DNA of 39,000 nucleotides, taken from the NCBI GenBank assembly GCA_014800385.1, contig JAAVGE010000041.1, forward strand, positions 1 through 39,000, given 5' to 3'. Positions within the stretch are counted from its first letter, which is position 1. Each line of letters opens with the position of its first letter. Source of the DNA: Bacteroidales bacterium (GTDB lineage Bacteria; Bacteroidota; Bacteroidia; Bacteroidales; Muribaculaceae). Of this stretch, positions 7,295 through 14,896 are shown piece after piece. The notes under the pieces are model-generated. The model made no database searches, was not told the origin of the DNA, and saw nothing but the letters and a program-made list of their open reading frames with translations. Position numbers and translations under genes: made by a program.

Positions 7295-8155
7295 TCAGTT
7301 TTCTTCAGAGTTGAAAATACGTGTGATAAGCATCGGGTTGCGGCAGCATAGTTCGTAGAGCGACTCCAGATTTATATCTGTTTCTTCGTCCGAATCATCG
7401 CCCGGACGGAGTGCCACATTGGCGAAACCGCCAACGCCACGCTGTGCGAACAGCAGTGAACTGTCCTCGGTGTCAGGTGCGGTGATGGTGTTGAAGAAAC
7501 GCAGACGGCGGGTGATGTTTGCCGTTGGCTGATTAAGCAGCAGCGAGCGGTTGTCAACGATGATGATATGGTCCAGCAGCAGTTCTATGTCATGCACCTG
7601 ATGGGTGGAGATGATGATGATGCGTTCATCCGTCATGTGTGAGGCAATGAAACGGCGGAACTGCACCTTGCTGGTGATGTCAAGTCCGTTGGTGGGCTCA
7701 TCCATGATCAGCACTCCTGTGTTGCAGGCCAGGGCGAAACTCATGAACGCTTTCTTTTTCTGACCCATTGAGAGTTGCCCCAGATTGATGTTGAAAGTCA
7801 GTTCAAACATCTCGAGGTTGTGCTTCAGATCCTCCAGGTCGAAGTTCGGATAGAAGGGGGCGTTGATACGGCAATATTCTTCCATTGAAATGTGGGGGAG
7901 TTCAAACTCTTCCGGCACCAGGAAGGTGTTGCTCAGCGTGGAGGGGAGACGTCGGCGCACATTGATTCCGTCAAGCAGTACTTCTCCGCTTTTGGGGGTG
8001 AGCAGACCGCACATCAAAGAGAGTAGGGTGGATTTTCCGGCTCCGTTTTTTCCGAGGATGCCGTAGATTCCGCCGTTGCTGATGGTAAGGTTGAAATTAT
8101 TCAGCACCGGGAGCGATTTGTTGTAGGCAAATGTGAGGTTATTACATTCAATCAT
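7295..8155 (-). CDS. ABC transporter ATP-binding protein
   Basis: This 286-residue protein has Walker A GILGKNGAGKSTLL, signature LSMGQKKK, Walker B VLIMDEPTNGLD and the H-loop IIISTHQVHD. The Q-loop region reads FLVPEEFELP. An extension of about 85 residues after the ATPase core (RLRFFNTI... LYELCCRNPM) has no recognised domain. The frame is open to 8203, but I choose 8155 (MIECNNLTFAYNKS), because it matches the family N-terminus and the upstream codons overlap the operator and promoter. It is the first gene of the ABC/GntR operon. Confidence 0.92.
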   Translation of the reverse strand: MIECNNLTFAYNKSLPVLNNFNLTISNGGIYGILGKNGAGKSTLLSLMCGLLTPKSGEVLLDGINVRRRLPSTLSNTFLVPEEFELPHISMEEYCRINAPFYPNFDLEDLKHNLEMFELTFNINLGQLSMGQKKKAFMSFALACNTGVLIMDEPTNGLDITSKVQFRRFIASHMTDERIIIISTHQVHDIELLLDHIIIVDNRSLLLNQPTANITRRLRFFNTITAPDTEDSSLLFAQRGVGGFANVALRPGDDSDEETDINLESLYELCCRNPMLITRIFNSEEN

Positions 8156-8165
8156 GGGTGTATGG

Positions 8166-8187
8166 GTGTAATAGTTTAATAGTACAC
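8166..8187. promoter_or_regulatory. Likely operator for the YtrA-type regulator
   Basis: A 22-bp quasi-palindrome has outer half-sites GTGTA and TACAC (perfect), with partial symmetry inside (TAnT). It lies just downstream of the -7 element of the ABC operon promoter, over the expected transcription start. Inverted GTGTA/TACAC sites are described for YtrA-type GntR repressors, which supports autoregulation. Confidence 0.6.
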
Positions 8188-8189
8188 TG

Positions 8190-8221
8190 CAAATGTATGA
8201 CAAATAAAATTAATTTCCAAA
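8190..8221 (-). promoter_or_regulatory. Bacteroidota promoter of the ABC/GntR operon
   Basis: On the minus strand TTTG (8218-8221) is followed after exactly 20 nt by TACATTTG (8190-8197), a full match to the -33/-7 consensus TTTG...TAnnTTTG. The operator begins two bases beyond it. Confidence 0.75.
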
Positions 8222-8261
8222 AAAAATGTTGAAAAATAACCGGGAATATAAAAATTGTGAG

Positions 8262-8269
8262 TAATTTTG
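8262..8269 (+). promoter_or_regulatory. -7 element for the nucleotidase gene
   Basis: TAATTTTG matches TAnnTTTG and lies 41 bases before the ATG at 8311. No good TTTG is found at the expected -33 position, so the promoter is a partial match. It is divergent from the ABC operon promoter, 65 bp away. Confidence 0.45.
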
Positions 8270-8310
8270 TAGGACTAACCCATTACACCTATATTAAATT
8301 AAGTGAACTG

Positions 8311-9813
8311 ATGAAACTACTATCCTCGATAGCCCTGATGGCAACAGCCTTGGTAGGGGCATTTCCGGTAGCAGCGGAAAAATTAGTGATACTACACTCC
8401 AACGATACTCATTCGCAGATCGACCCCAACGACAAAAATTTAGGAGGTGTTTTGCGACGTAAAGCAGTGGTTGACAGCGTGCGCGCAGTCAACAAGAATG
8501 TGCTTCTGGTTGATGCGGGCGATGCCGTGCAGGGCACACTCTTCTTCTATCTCTACAAAGGGAAGGTGGAGTATGACCTGATGGAGAAGATGGGCTATGA
8601 CGTGGCCATTTTAGGTAATCATGACTTCGACAACGGTGCCGAACATCTCGGCGAACTGCTGCGCGACAGTCGCCTGACCTGGCTCACAACAAACTACGAT
8701 CTCAAGGGTGGTCCGTTGGACGGAATATTCCAACCTTACGTAATAAAGGAATACGACGGGAAGAAGATAGCCCTGATAGGGATAAACCTCCGTCCCGAAG
8801 GTATGATTGCCGCCGGAAACTATAACGGGGTGGAATATCTCGACGGGATAAAAGCCGCTAACGCCACCGCATGGCACCTGAAACATAACGAGAATGTCGA
8901 CATGGTGATAGCCGTGACTCACATAGGCTACTCAGGCAAGCCCGCTCCGAAGGATGTCGACCTGGCTGCACAGAGCGAGGATATCGATATAATCATAGGG
9001 GGACACTCCCACACCTTCCTTGACCCCGCCGACCATAGCAAGACACTGCTGAAAAACAGTGTGGGGAAGGATGTTCTGGTGACTCAGGCCGGAAAGCAGG
9101 GTGTAAGGTTGGGGGAAATCACCATTGACCTTGACTCGCTCACCTCGCAGTTCAATGTCATTGAGATTGACAGCCGCCTGGATAAAAATCAGGATCAGGA
9201 ACTTAAAACTATCATCGATGGCTATCGTGCCGGAGTGGACTCCCTGATGAATCTCCGCGTGGCACGCAGTGCCGTGGTGCTGGAAAACAGTGAACCGGCG
9301 CTGAACAACTTCCTGGCCGACTTCGTGGCAAAGCGTGGCTCGGAAATAGCCGGAAAGAAGGTCGATTTCGCAATCATGAACAAAGGATCGGTGCGCCGTT
9401 CGCTCCCAAAAGGTGACATCACCGAGGGTATGATAATCGACATGCAGCCTTTCAATAACCTCATTGAAGTGCTGGAGGTCAAAGGGTCGGATGTTCTGGA
9501 CGCATTCAACGTCATGGCCTACATACGCGGGGGCGACTCGGTGAGTTCGGAACTGGAAATAACCATGGATCCTGAAACCCGCAACTGCAAGACGGTGCTC
9601 CTTAACGGTCAGCCTCTTGACCCCGAAAAGACCTACACCGTTGCCACCATCGATTACCTCGCCAACGGCGGTGACTTCATGGAACCGCTGACGCGCGGCA
9701 AGAAAATAGCATCAAGCAACAGTGTCATAAATCAGGATCTGCTGAAATATCTGCGCACTGAGTTCAAGAAGAAAAAAATCAATCCTGACAACACCAAGCG
9801 CATGCACTTTTAG
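8311..9813 (+). CDS. Secreted 5'-nucleotidase/UshA-type metallophosphoesterase
   Basis: This 500-residue protein has a signal peptide (MKLLSSIALMATALVGAFPVAA). A metallophosphatase domain follows with LHSNDTHSQID, VDAGDAVQGT, LGNHDFDNG and IIGGHSHTF, which supply the two-metal ligands. The C-terminal 5'-nucleotidase domain has NKGSVRRSLPKGDIT, MQPFNNLIEVLEV and the aromatic/Asn region YLANGGDFM. It likely hydrolyses nucleoside phosphates or UDP-sugars in the periplasm. The frame extends upstream to 8257, but 8311 starts at the signal peptide and leaves room for the -7 element. The stop codon lies inside the left end of the 200-bp inverted-repeat element. Confidence 0.93.
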   Translation: MKLLSSIALMATALVGAFPVAAEKLVILHSNDTHSQIDPNDKNLGGVLRRKAVVDSVRAVNKNVLLVDAGDAVQGTLFFYLYKGKVEYDLMEKMGYDVAILGNHDFDNGAEHLGELLRDSRLTWLTTNYDLKGGPLDGIFQPYVIKEYDGKKIALIGINLRPEGMIAAGNYNGVEYLDGIKAANATAWHLKHNENVDMVIAVTHIGYSGKPAPKDVDLAAQSEDIDIIIGGHSHTFLDPADHSKTLLKNSVGKDVLVTQAGKQGVRLGEITIDLDSLTSQFNVIEIDSRLDKNQDQELKTIIDGYRAGVDSLMNLRVARSAVVLENSEPALNNFLADFVAKRGSEIAGKKVDFAIMNKGSVRRSLPKGDITEGMIIDMQPFNNLIEVLEVKGSDVLDAFNVMAYIRGGDSVSSELEITMDPETRNCKTVLLNGQPLDPEKTYTVATIDYLANGGDFMEPLTRGKKIASSNSVINQDLLKYLRTEFKKKKINPDNTKRMHF

Positions 9814-10009
9814 AGTGTGTTTTCTTTTAAATGATTTTAGCACAAAGATATATTTTGGAGTGATTTTTCAAAATTGAAGAAGGAGCAATGCGGGCATTGC
9901 GACTGATGAAAATTTGAAAAAGCGCCCAAAAGATTCTTTGTGATGAAATCAAAAATTATAATACACACTCTTCATTTATTAATTTGGTTTAAAAGTAAAC
10001 ACACTCTAA
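9810..10009. repeat. 200-bp nested inverted-repeat (MITE-like) element
   Basis: The first 22 bases (9810-9831) and last 22 bases (9988-10009) are inverted repeats with one mismatch (TTAGAGTGTGTTT then CTTTTAAA). Inside, 9831-9879 pairs imperfectly with 9906-9951 (for example CACAAAG with CTTTGTG), closing on GCAATGC-gg-GCATTGC (9885-9900). ACACACTC at 9963-9970 forms an inner alternative right end. No protein is encoded. The left end supplies the stop codon of the nucleotidase gene, and the right end lies 18 bases before the next start. A non-autonomous transposon or structured intergenic RNA are both possible. Confidence 0.7.
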
Positions 10010-10027
10010 TAGACAACACCATTATCC

Positions 10028-12982
10028 ATGAAAAAAATATTTATCACAATTCTTGCTGCGGCTGCATCACTCGGAATGGTCGATGCCGCCACAGTGGCCC
10101 TGTCGGGCAAAGCACAGTCACCTGCCGCGAAGGCATGGGCTGACTCGGTTTTCAACACACTCACCCCTCAGGAGCGAGTGGCACAGTTGTTCATCCCCTC
10201 CCTTAATCCCAACGCCGGCGAACAGTCAGTGGCAGGGATGAAGGCTCTGGTTGGTCGTCGCCATGCCGGCGGTATACTGATGAGTGAAGGCTCGTTCGAG
10301 CAATATTTCAAGATGATCGGTCTGGCCGACGAACTCTCGTCAGTCCCCCCCATGATTACTTTCGACGGTGAATGGGGTCTGTCAATGCGAATCAAGGATG
10401 CTCCCAAATTCCCTTCCAACATGGCTTTGGGTGCTGTTGAGGATGCAGCGCTTCTTTATGAATACGGCAAGGAGATGGCTCGCGAATGTCGCGCTCTTGG
10501 TGTGACGGTCAATTTCGCCCCAGTCCTTGACGTTAACACCAATCCCAAAAACCCCGTCATCGGCTACCGCTCATTCGGCGAGGATCCGCAGCGTGTGGCA
10601 GAACTCGGCGCTGCCTACTCACGTGGTCTGGAAGCAGGCGACGTGATGGCCGTAGGAAAACATTTCCCCGGTCACGGCGACACTTCGGTAGATTCCCACA
10701 AGGCTCTCCCGACCGTTGGTCATACCATGGAGATGCTTGAAAAAACCGACCTCGTGCCGTTCCGTATGTTCATCGCCGACGGTGGTTCAGGCATCATGAC
10801 AGCACACCTCAGTGTGCCTGCCGCAGACCCTTCCGGCACACCCGCCTCACTCTCCAACCCCATCACCACCGGTCTGCTCCGCGAAAAAATGGGTTTCCCC
10901 GGTCTGATTTTCACCGATGCCCTCGCTATGAAAGGGGCGCACACAACAGGCAACAACTGTGTGGCGGCCCTCAAAGCCGGTGCTGACCTGCTGCTGTCAT
11001 CCGCGTCACCTTCAACTGATATGACAGCCGTGCAGACAGCACTGAAAAACGGTACCCTCAAACAGTCCGATATCGATGAGAAAGTAAAACGAATACTTTC
11101 CTACAAATATGTTCTGGCTCAGGGGGCTCCCCGTGCCAAGACCGTTGCTCAGGCCCGCAAGGAAATCTGTTCGCCCGAGGCTGAAGCCGTAAATCAGAAT
11201 CTGTCAAACGCCGTTGTGACACTGCTCCGTGACAAAAACAATATCGTGCCGATGAAAAACCTTGAAAGCAACGATATTGCCATTGTTAACATCGGTGGCG
11301 ACGGAAAAGAATTTTCTGACCTCTGCCGTCATTATGCTCCCGTAAAGGTCTATAACTCAACGGCTAACCTCGCGGAGATTAAGAAACACACCACTGTTGT
11401 GGCAGCCGTTTACAACGATCACCAGAGTTCACGCAACGAACTTGCGCAACTCGCCTCCATACCCTCGTTGGTTGAGGTGTTCTTTATCAACCCCTTTAAA
11501 ATGAGCAAGTTCAGCGCATCACTCACCACCGAGGGAGCACTGATGACAGTATATGACAACACTCCGGCCCTGCAGCGTGCAGCCGCACAGGCTCTGTTCG
11601 GCGGTATCGCAATCAGCGGTCAATTCCCTGTCAATCTGGCAGGTATAGCCGAAATAGGTCAGGGACTGAAACGTGACAAGAACCGTCTGGGTTATTCCTC
11701 TCCTCTGGCTGAAGGTATTAACCCCGCACTCACCGCACAACTCGACTCGCTCATCAACTTAGGTGTCAGCACCGGAGCCTTCCCCGGATGTCAACTGTTG
11801 GTGGCTCGTAACGGCAATGTGGTCTACAACCGCTCTATAGGCAAACAGTCGATGGGTGGCACTGCCCCTGTAACCGATGAAACCCTCTATGACCTTGCCT
11901 CTGTGTCAAAAGCGACTGGTACACTTCCCGGTGTCATGAAGGCCTACGATCTGGGTCTGTTCAACCTGAAAGCCCCCGCATCGGATTATATTCCCGGTCT
12001 TAAAGGTACTGAGAAAGAAGATGTTACCGTTGAGCAACTGCTCTATCATGAATCCGGCATACAGCCTTCGCTGAACATGTTCTACATCATGATGGATTCC
12101 ACCACCTACACCGGTGACCTTATCACCCGCAAGTGGAAACAGACCAACCCGATAAAGATTCAGGAGGGTGCCTATGGAAACGCTACTGCCAAGTTGCGCC
12201 GCGACATCACCTCACCGGTGAAATCGGAGAAATTCCCCATCGAGGCCGCTAAAGGACTGTATGTCAACAAAGAGACCTACGACACTCTGATGAGCCGCAT
12301 ATATCACTCCACCCCGCGCAAGGACCGCAGTTACGCCTACAGTTGCCTCAACTTCTGCCTGCTGATGCAGTTGGAGGAGAATGTAACCGGCATAGGTCAT
12401 GACCGCTGGATTCACGACAGCATCTTCGCCCCGATGGGTGCGATGCGCGTAACCTACCGCCCCCTCGAAAAATTCTCTGCCAAGGAGATCGCTTCCACAG
12501 AAAAAGATACATATCTGCGCAAACAGACCCTCTGCGGCTATGTTCATGACGAACTCGCTAACTTCTCGGGGGGTGTGCAGGGCAACGCCGGATTGTTCGG
12601 CACTGCTACCGACCTGGCAAAATTGTGTCAGATGTGGCTCAATGGCGGTACATACGGCGATGCACGTATCCTTTCGCCCGAAACAGTAAAACTGTTCACA
12701 ACCTCAAAGAGTGCCACATGTCGTCGCGGACTCGGTTTTGACAAACCCGACACCGAGAACCCCGATAACTCACCCACTTGCGAGGAGGCCACCGCGGCTA
12801 CCTACGGACACCTCGGCTTCACCGGAACCGTGTTCTGGGTTGACCCCGATAATGACCTGATTTTCGTATTCCTGAACAACCGTGTGAACCCCACCCGCGA
12901 CAACAAAGCGTTCTCCAAAATGAACATCCGTCCGGAACTGTTCAGCAAGGTTTATCAGAACATACTTGACAAGAAAAATTGA
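10028..12982 (+). CDS. GH3 beta-N-acetylhexosaminidase/serine beta-lactamase-like fusion
   Basis: The protein is 984 residues with a signal peptide (MKKIFITILAAAASLGMVDA). Residues about 40-380 form a NagZ-like GH3 domain with KHFPGHGDTSVDSHKALP (catalytic Asp-His loop, near 211) and the nucleophile motif LIFTDALAMKGA (near 297). A GH3 C-terminal-like segment follows. Residues about 590-980 form a class C beta-lactamase/esterase-type domain with S625-V-S-K628, YSCLN near 771-775 and HLGFTG near 930, the usual third motif. The likely job is periplasmic peptidoglycan turnover: release of GlcNAc plus a penicillin-binding-protein-like hydrolase. Such fusions are known in Bacteroidota. Its stop overlaps the argB start. 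Confidence 0.93.
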   Translation: MKKIFITILAAAASLGMVDAATVALSGKAQSPAAKAWADSVFNTLTPQERVAQLFIPSLNPNAGEQSVAGMKALVGRRHAGGILMSEGSFEQYFKMIGLADELSSVPPMITFDGEWGLSMRIKDAPKFPSNMALGAVEDAALLYEYGKEMARECRALGVTVNFAPVLDVNTNPKNPVIGYRSFGEDPQRVAELGAAYSRGLEAGDVMAVGKHFPGHGDTSVDSHKALPTVGHTMEMLEKTDLVPFRMFIADGGSGIMTAHLSVPAADPSGTPASLSNPITTGLLREKMGFPGLIFTDALAMKGAHTTGNNCVAALKAGADLLLSSASPSTDMTAVQTALKNGTLKQSDIDEKVKRILSYKYVLAQGAPRAKTVAQARKEICSPEAEAVNQNLSNAVVTLLRDKNNIVPMKNLESNDIAIVNIGGDGKEFSDLCRHYAPVKVYNSTANLAEIKKHTTVVAAVYNDHQSSRNELAQLASIPSLVEVFFINPFKMSKFSASLTTEGALMTVYDNTPALQRAAAQALFGGIAISGQFPVNLAGIAEIGQGLKRDKNRLGYSSPLAEGINPALTAQLDSLINLGVSTGAFPGCQLLVARNGNVVYNRSIGKQSMGGTAPVTDETLYDLASVSKATGTLPGVMKAYDLGLFNLKAPASDYIPGLKGTEKEDVTVEQLLYHESGIQPSLNMFYIMMDSTTYTGDLITRKWKQTNPIKIQEGAYGNATAKLRRDITSPVKSEKFPIEAAKGLYVNKETYDTLMSRIYHSTPRKDRSYAYSCLNFCLLMQLEENVTGIGHDRWIHDSIFAPMGAMRVTYRPLEKFSAKEIASTEKDTYLRKQTLCGYVHDELANFSGGVQGNAGLFGTATDLAKLCQMWLNGGTYGDARILSPETVKLFTTSKSATCRRGLGFDKPDTENPDNSPTCEEATAATYGHLGFTGTVFWVDPDNDLIFVFLNNRVNPTRDNKAFSKMNIRPELFSKVYQNILDKKN

Positions 12983-13758
12983 TGAATAAAAACAAACTGA
13001 CAGTTATAAAAGTGGGAGGAGCCGTGGTCGAAGATCCGCGGCTTCTCCCCGCGCTTTTGCGCTCTTTCGTTGCCATTCCCGGTCCTAAAATCCTGGTTCA
13101 CGGAGGTGGTCGTTCAGCCACACAGATGGCTGAGAAACTCGGTGTGGAAACAGTGATGGTCGAAGGGCGACGTGTCACCTCGGCCGAGATGCTCAAAATC
13201 GCCACTATGGTCTATGCCGGACAGGTAAACAAAAACATTGTTGCTCAGTTACAGGCCTTGGGATGTAACGCCCTGGGTGTGACCGGTGCCGACGGAGGAA
13301 TCATCAAAGGTCATCGCCGTGAGGTGAAAAAGGTCGATTACGGACATGTCGGCGACGTGGACAACGTGGATGGAAAGGCTCTGAGCAGTCTGCTCGATGC
13401 CGGCTTCATCCCTGTTGTTGCCCCTCTTATCCATGACGGCAATGGCAACCTGCTCAATACCAATGCAGACACCATAGCCTCATCGGTGGCACGTGGCGTG
13501 ACCCCGTATTATGATGTAACGCTTGTCTATTGCTTCGAGAAGCCTGGCGTACTCTCCAACCCCGACGACGATAGTTCGGTAATTCCCGAAATTACAGCCT
13601 CAAAGTTCTCGGAACTCACCGCCGACGGCACAGTCTCTGGAGGTATGATTCCCAAAATACAGAACTCGCTGGATGCCGTGGCAAGCGGAGTGACAGAGGT
13701 TATCATCACCTCTGCAGAGGCTCTGGAACGACTGGACCTGGGCACTCACATCAGGTGA
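12982..13758 (+). CDS. argB: Acetylglutamate kinase (amino-acid kinase family)
   Basis: This 258-residue enzyme phosphorylates N-acetyl-glutamate (possibly N-succinyl-glutamate in this phylum) in arginine synthesis. Motifs are VIKVGGAVVED, ILVHGGGRSATQMAEKLG, the substrate region VTGADGGIIKG, LLNTNADTIASSVARG, and GTVSGGMIPKIQNSLDAV with the ATP-site Lys. A TTG three bases upstream is possible, but the ATG at 12982 overlaps the preceding TGA (TGATG) and gives the normal N-terminus MNKNKLTVIK. It is short, without the N-terminal helix of arginine-sensitive hexameric enzymes. It overlaps the convergent FemAB-like gene by 8 bp. The coupling to a peptidoglycan enzyme is unusual. Confidence 0.94.
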   Translation: MNKNKLTVIKVGGAVVEDPRLLPALLRSFVAIPGPKILVHGGGRSATQMAEKLGVETVMVEGRRVTSAEMLKIATMVYAGQVNKNIVAQLQALGCNALGVTGADGGIIKGHRREVKKVDYGHVGDVDNVDGKALSSLLDAGFIPVVAPLIHDGNGNLLNTNADTIASSVARGVTPYYDVTLVYCFEKPGVLSNPDDDSSVIPEITASKFSELTADGTVSGGMIPKIQNSLDAVASGVTEVIITSAEALERLDLGTHIR

Positions 13759-14674
13759 TCTTGAGTCTGAATTTGGGTGTCATGCGGCACCCTATGTTTT
13801 GCTTGAAGGCACAGAGCCCTCGGTTGGGGATGCCGTCAGTGCTGGAAGGCCCGACGTCGACTATGGTTATGCCAGCCTCATAGTAGTGGCGGAACAGATG
13901 CATAGCCAGTAGACTCATGGGGTGTAACCGGCGATATTCCAGAAGTTCGCCCCAATATATAAGTTGAACTATACCCGTTGCTGCGTGGAAACATATTGCT
14001 GCAGCAACGGGATTTTTTTCGTTGTCGCGCAACAGGAAAAAGTCGGCATTGACAATGCGGGAGGTGTCCATGACCTGATTGAAGGTCATTCGAAGCGGAT
14101 AGCCCAGCGCCTCGCGGTTGCGACGGATTACTTCATACACCTCCTTTTTCTTCTCTTCATCCATCACCAGTTGAAAGTGGAATCCGGCTTCGTTGGCGAG
14201 TCGGAGATTTCTTCTTGCAGAGCGGGGGAGGTGGAGGTCATACTCCGGGGCATCGGCTGTGGTATAGTGAAAATTATAGTCCGCGGTGACCGTTATCGAC
14301 GGGTCATTCATGGCGCGTACAGCAAAAGAATATATCGTGGAGGAGTAAAAAGGTGGGGGCAGAGTGATGAAAAGATTCTTCCCTTTGCCCGAAGCAAACA
14401 CCTTCAGGTCACTGAAAATTGTCTCCACCATTTCATCTGTTGGAAGATGCAGGCAGTCGAAACCGCCGAATGGAGCCGAGAAGGGTGAGCGCAGGCTATC
14501 CTCATCCTCGCCCAGTATCAGTGTAGCCCATAATTTTTCATGATCAAACCATGCCAGATAGTGAACGCACTGCACCTTACCGGCGTTCAGCGCCACGAAA
14601 TCTGTCGAGTTATAACAATGCATTGGTGTGAACCCCAGTGCCTTATATTGTTCTGCTGTAAGTTCGGTTATCAT
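13751..14674 (-). CDS. FemAB/GNAT-like acyltransferase family protein
   Basis: The protein is 307 residues, without a signal peptide. Its two-lobed GNAT layout shows WFDHEKLWATLILGED and SPFSAPFGGFDCL in the N-terminal half, and LPRSARRNLRLANEAGF, a basic patch as in FemAB and lipid-ligase relatives. The C-terminal half has FFLLRDNEKNPVAAAICF, IQLIYWGELLEYRRLHPMSLL and IVDVGPSSTDGIPNRGLCAFKQNIG. The last motif resembles the DxG...GLxxFKxxFG end of FemAB/GNAT proteins. The acceptor is unknown; aminoacyl or acyl transfer to an envelope component is an inference. It converges tail to tail with argB. Confidence 0.75.
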   Translation of the reverse strand: MITELTAEQYKALGFTPMHCYNSTDFVALNAGKVQCVHYLAWFDHEKLWATLILGEDEDSLRSPFSAPFGGFDCLHLPTDEMVETIFSDLKVFASGKGKNLFITLPPPFYSSTIYSFAVRAMNDPSITVTADYNFHYTTADAPEYDLHLPRSARRNLRLANEAGFHFQLVMDEEKKKEVYEVIRRNREALGYPLRMTFNQVMDTSRIVNADFFLLRDNEKNPVAAAICFHAATGIVQLIYWGELLEYRRLHPMSLLAMHLFRHYYEAGITIVDVGPSSTDGIPNRGLCAFKQNIGCRMTPKFRLKIT

Positions 14675-14713
14675 AATGCAAAGTTATGAATTATTTTTAT
14701 AAAATAAATCATT

Positions 14714-14846
14714 TGTACGTTCATGGACAGTGATGTATAATCGGCGGATGCTCCAGGGAGCATCCCTACACTCTTGACAGTCAATGTATTAGCCCTGTAG
14801 GGCTGCTCCATGGAGCAGCCGCATAATCATGTATACGGCGAGGTTG
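14714..14846 (+). repeat. MITE/REP-like palindromic element, copy B (ends lost)
   Basis: The core matches copy A from TACGTTCATGGACAGTGA to GTATACGGCGAGGTTG. It includes the first palindrome with one central substitution pair (GGATGCTCCAGGGAGCATCC) and a perfect second palindrome GGCTGCTCCATGGAGCAGCC. The GGCTGNGTCAAAAT ends are not present, so the copy is truncated on both sides. It fills most of the gap between the FemAB-like gene and the RND efflux operon; nothing else is seen there. Confidence 0.75.
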
Positions 14847-14896
14847 CACCGTAAGCATACGGCACAGCCTCAAGAGGTTTTACGGTTTACGAAGGA

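Noticed and set aside
12979-12981. TTG start for argB
   Set aside because: The ATG at 12982 overlaps the upstream stop and gives a normal kinase N-terminus.
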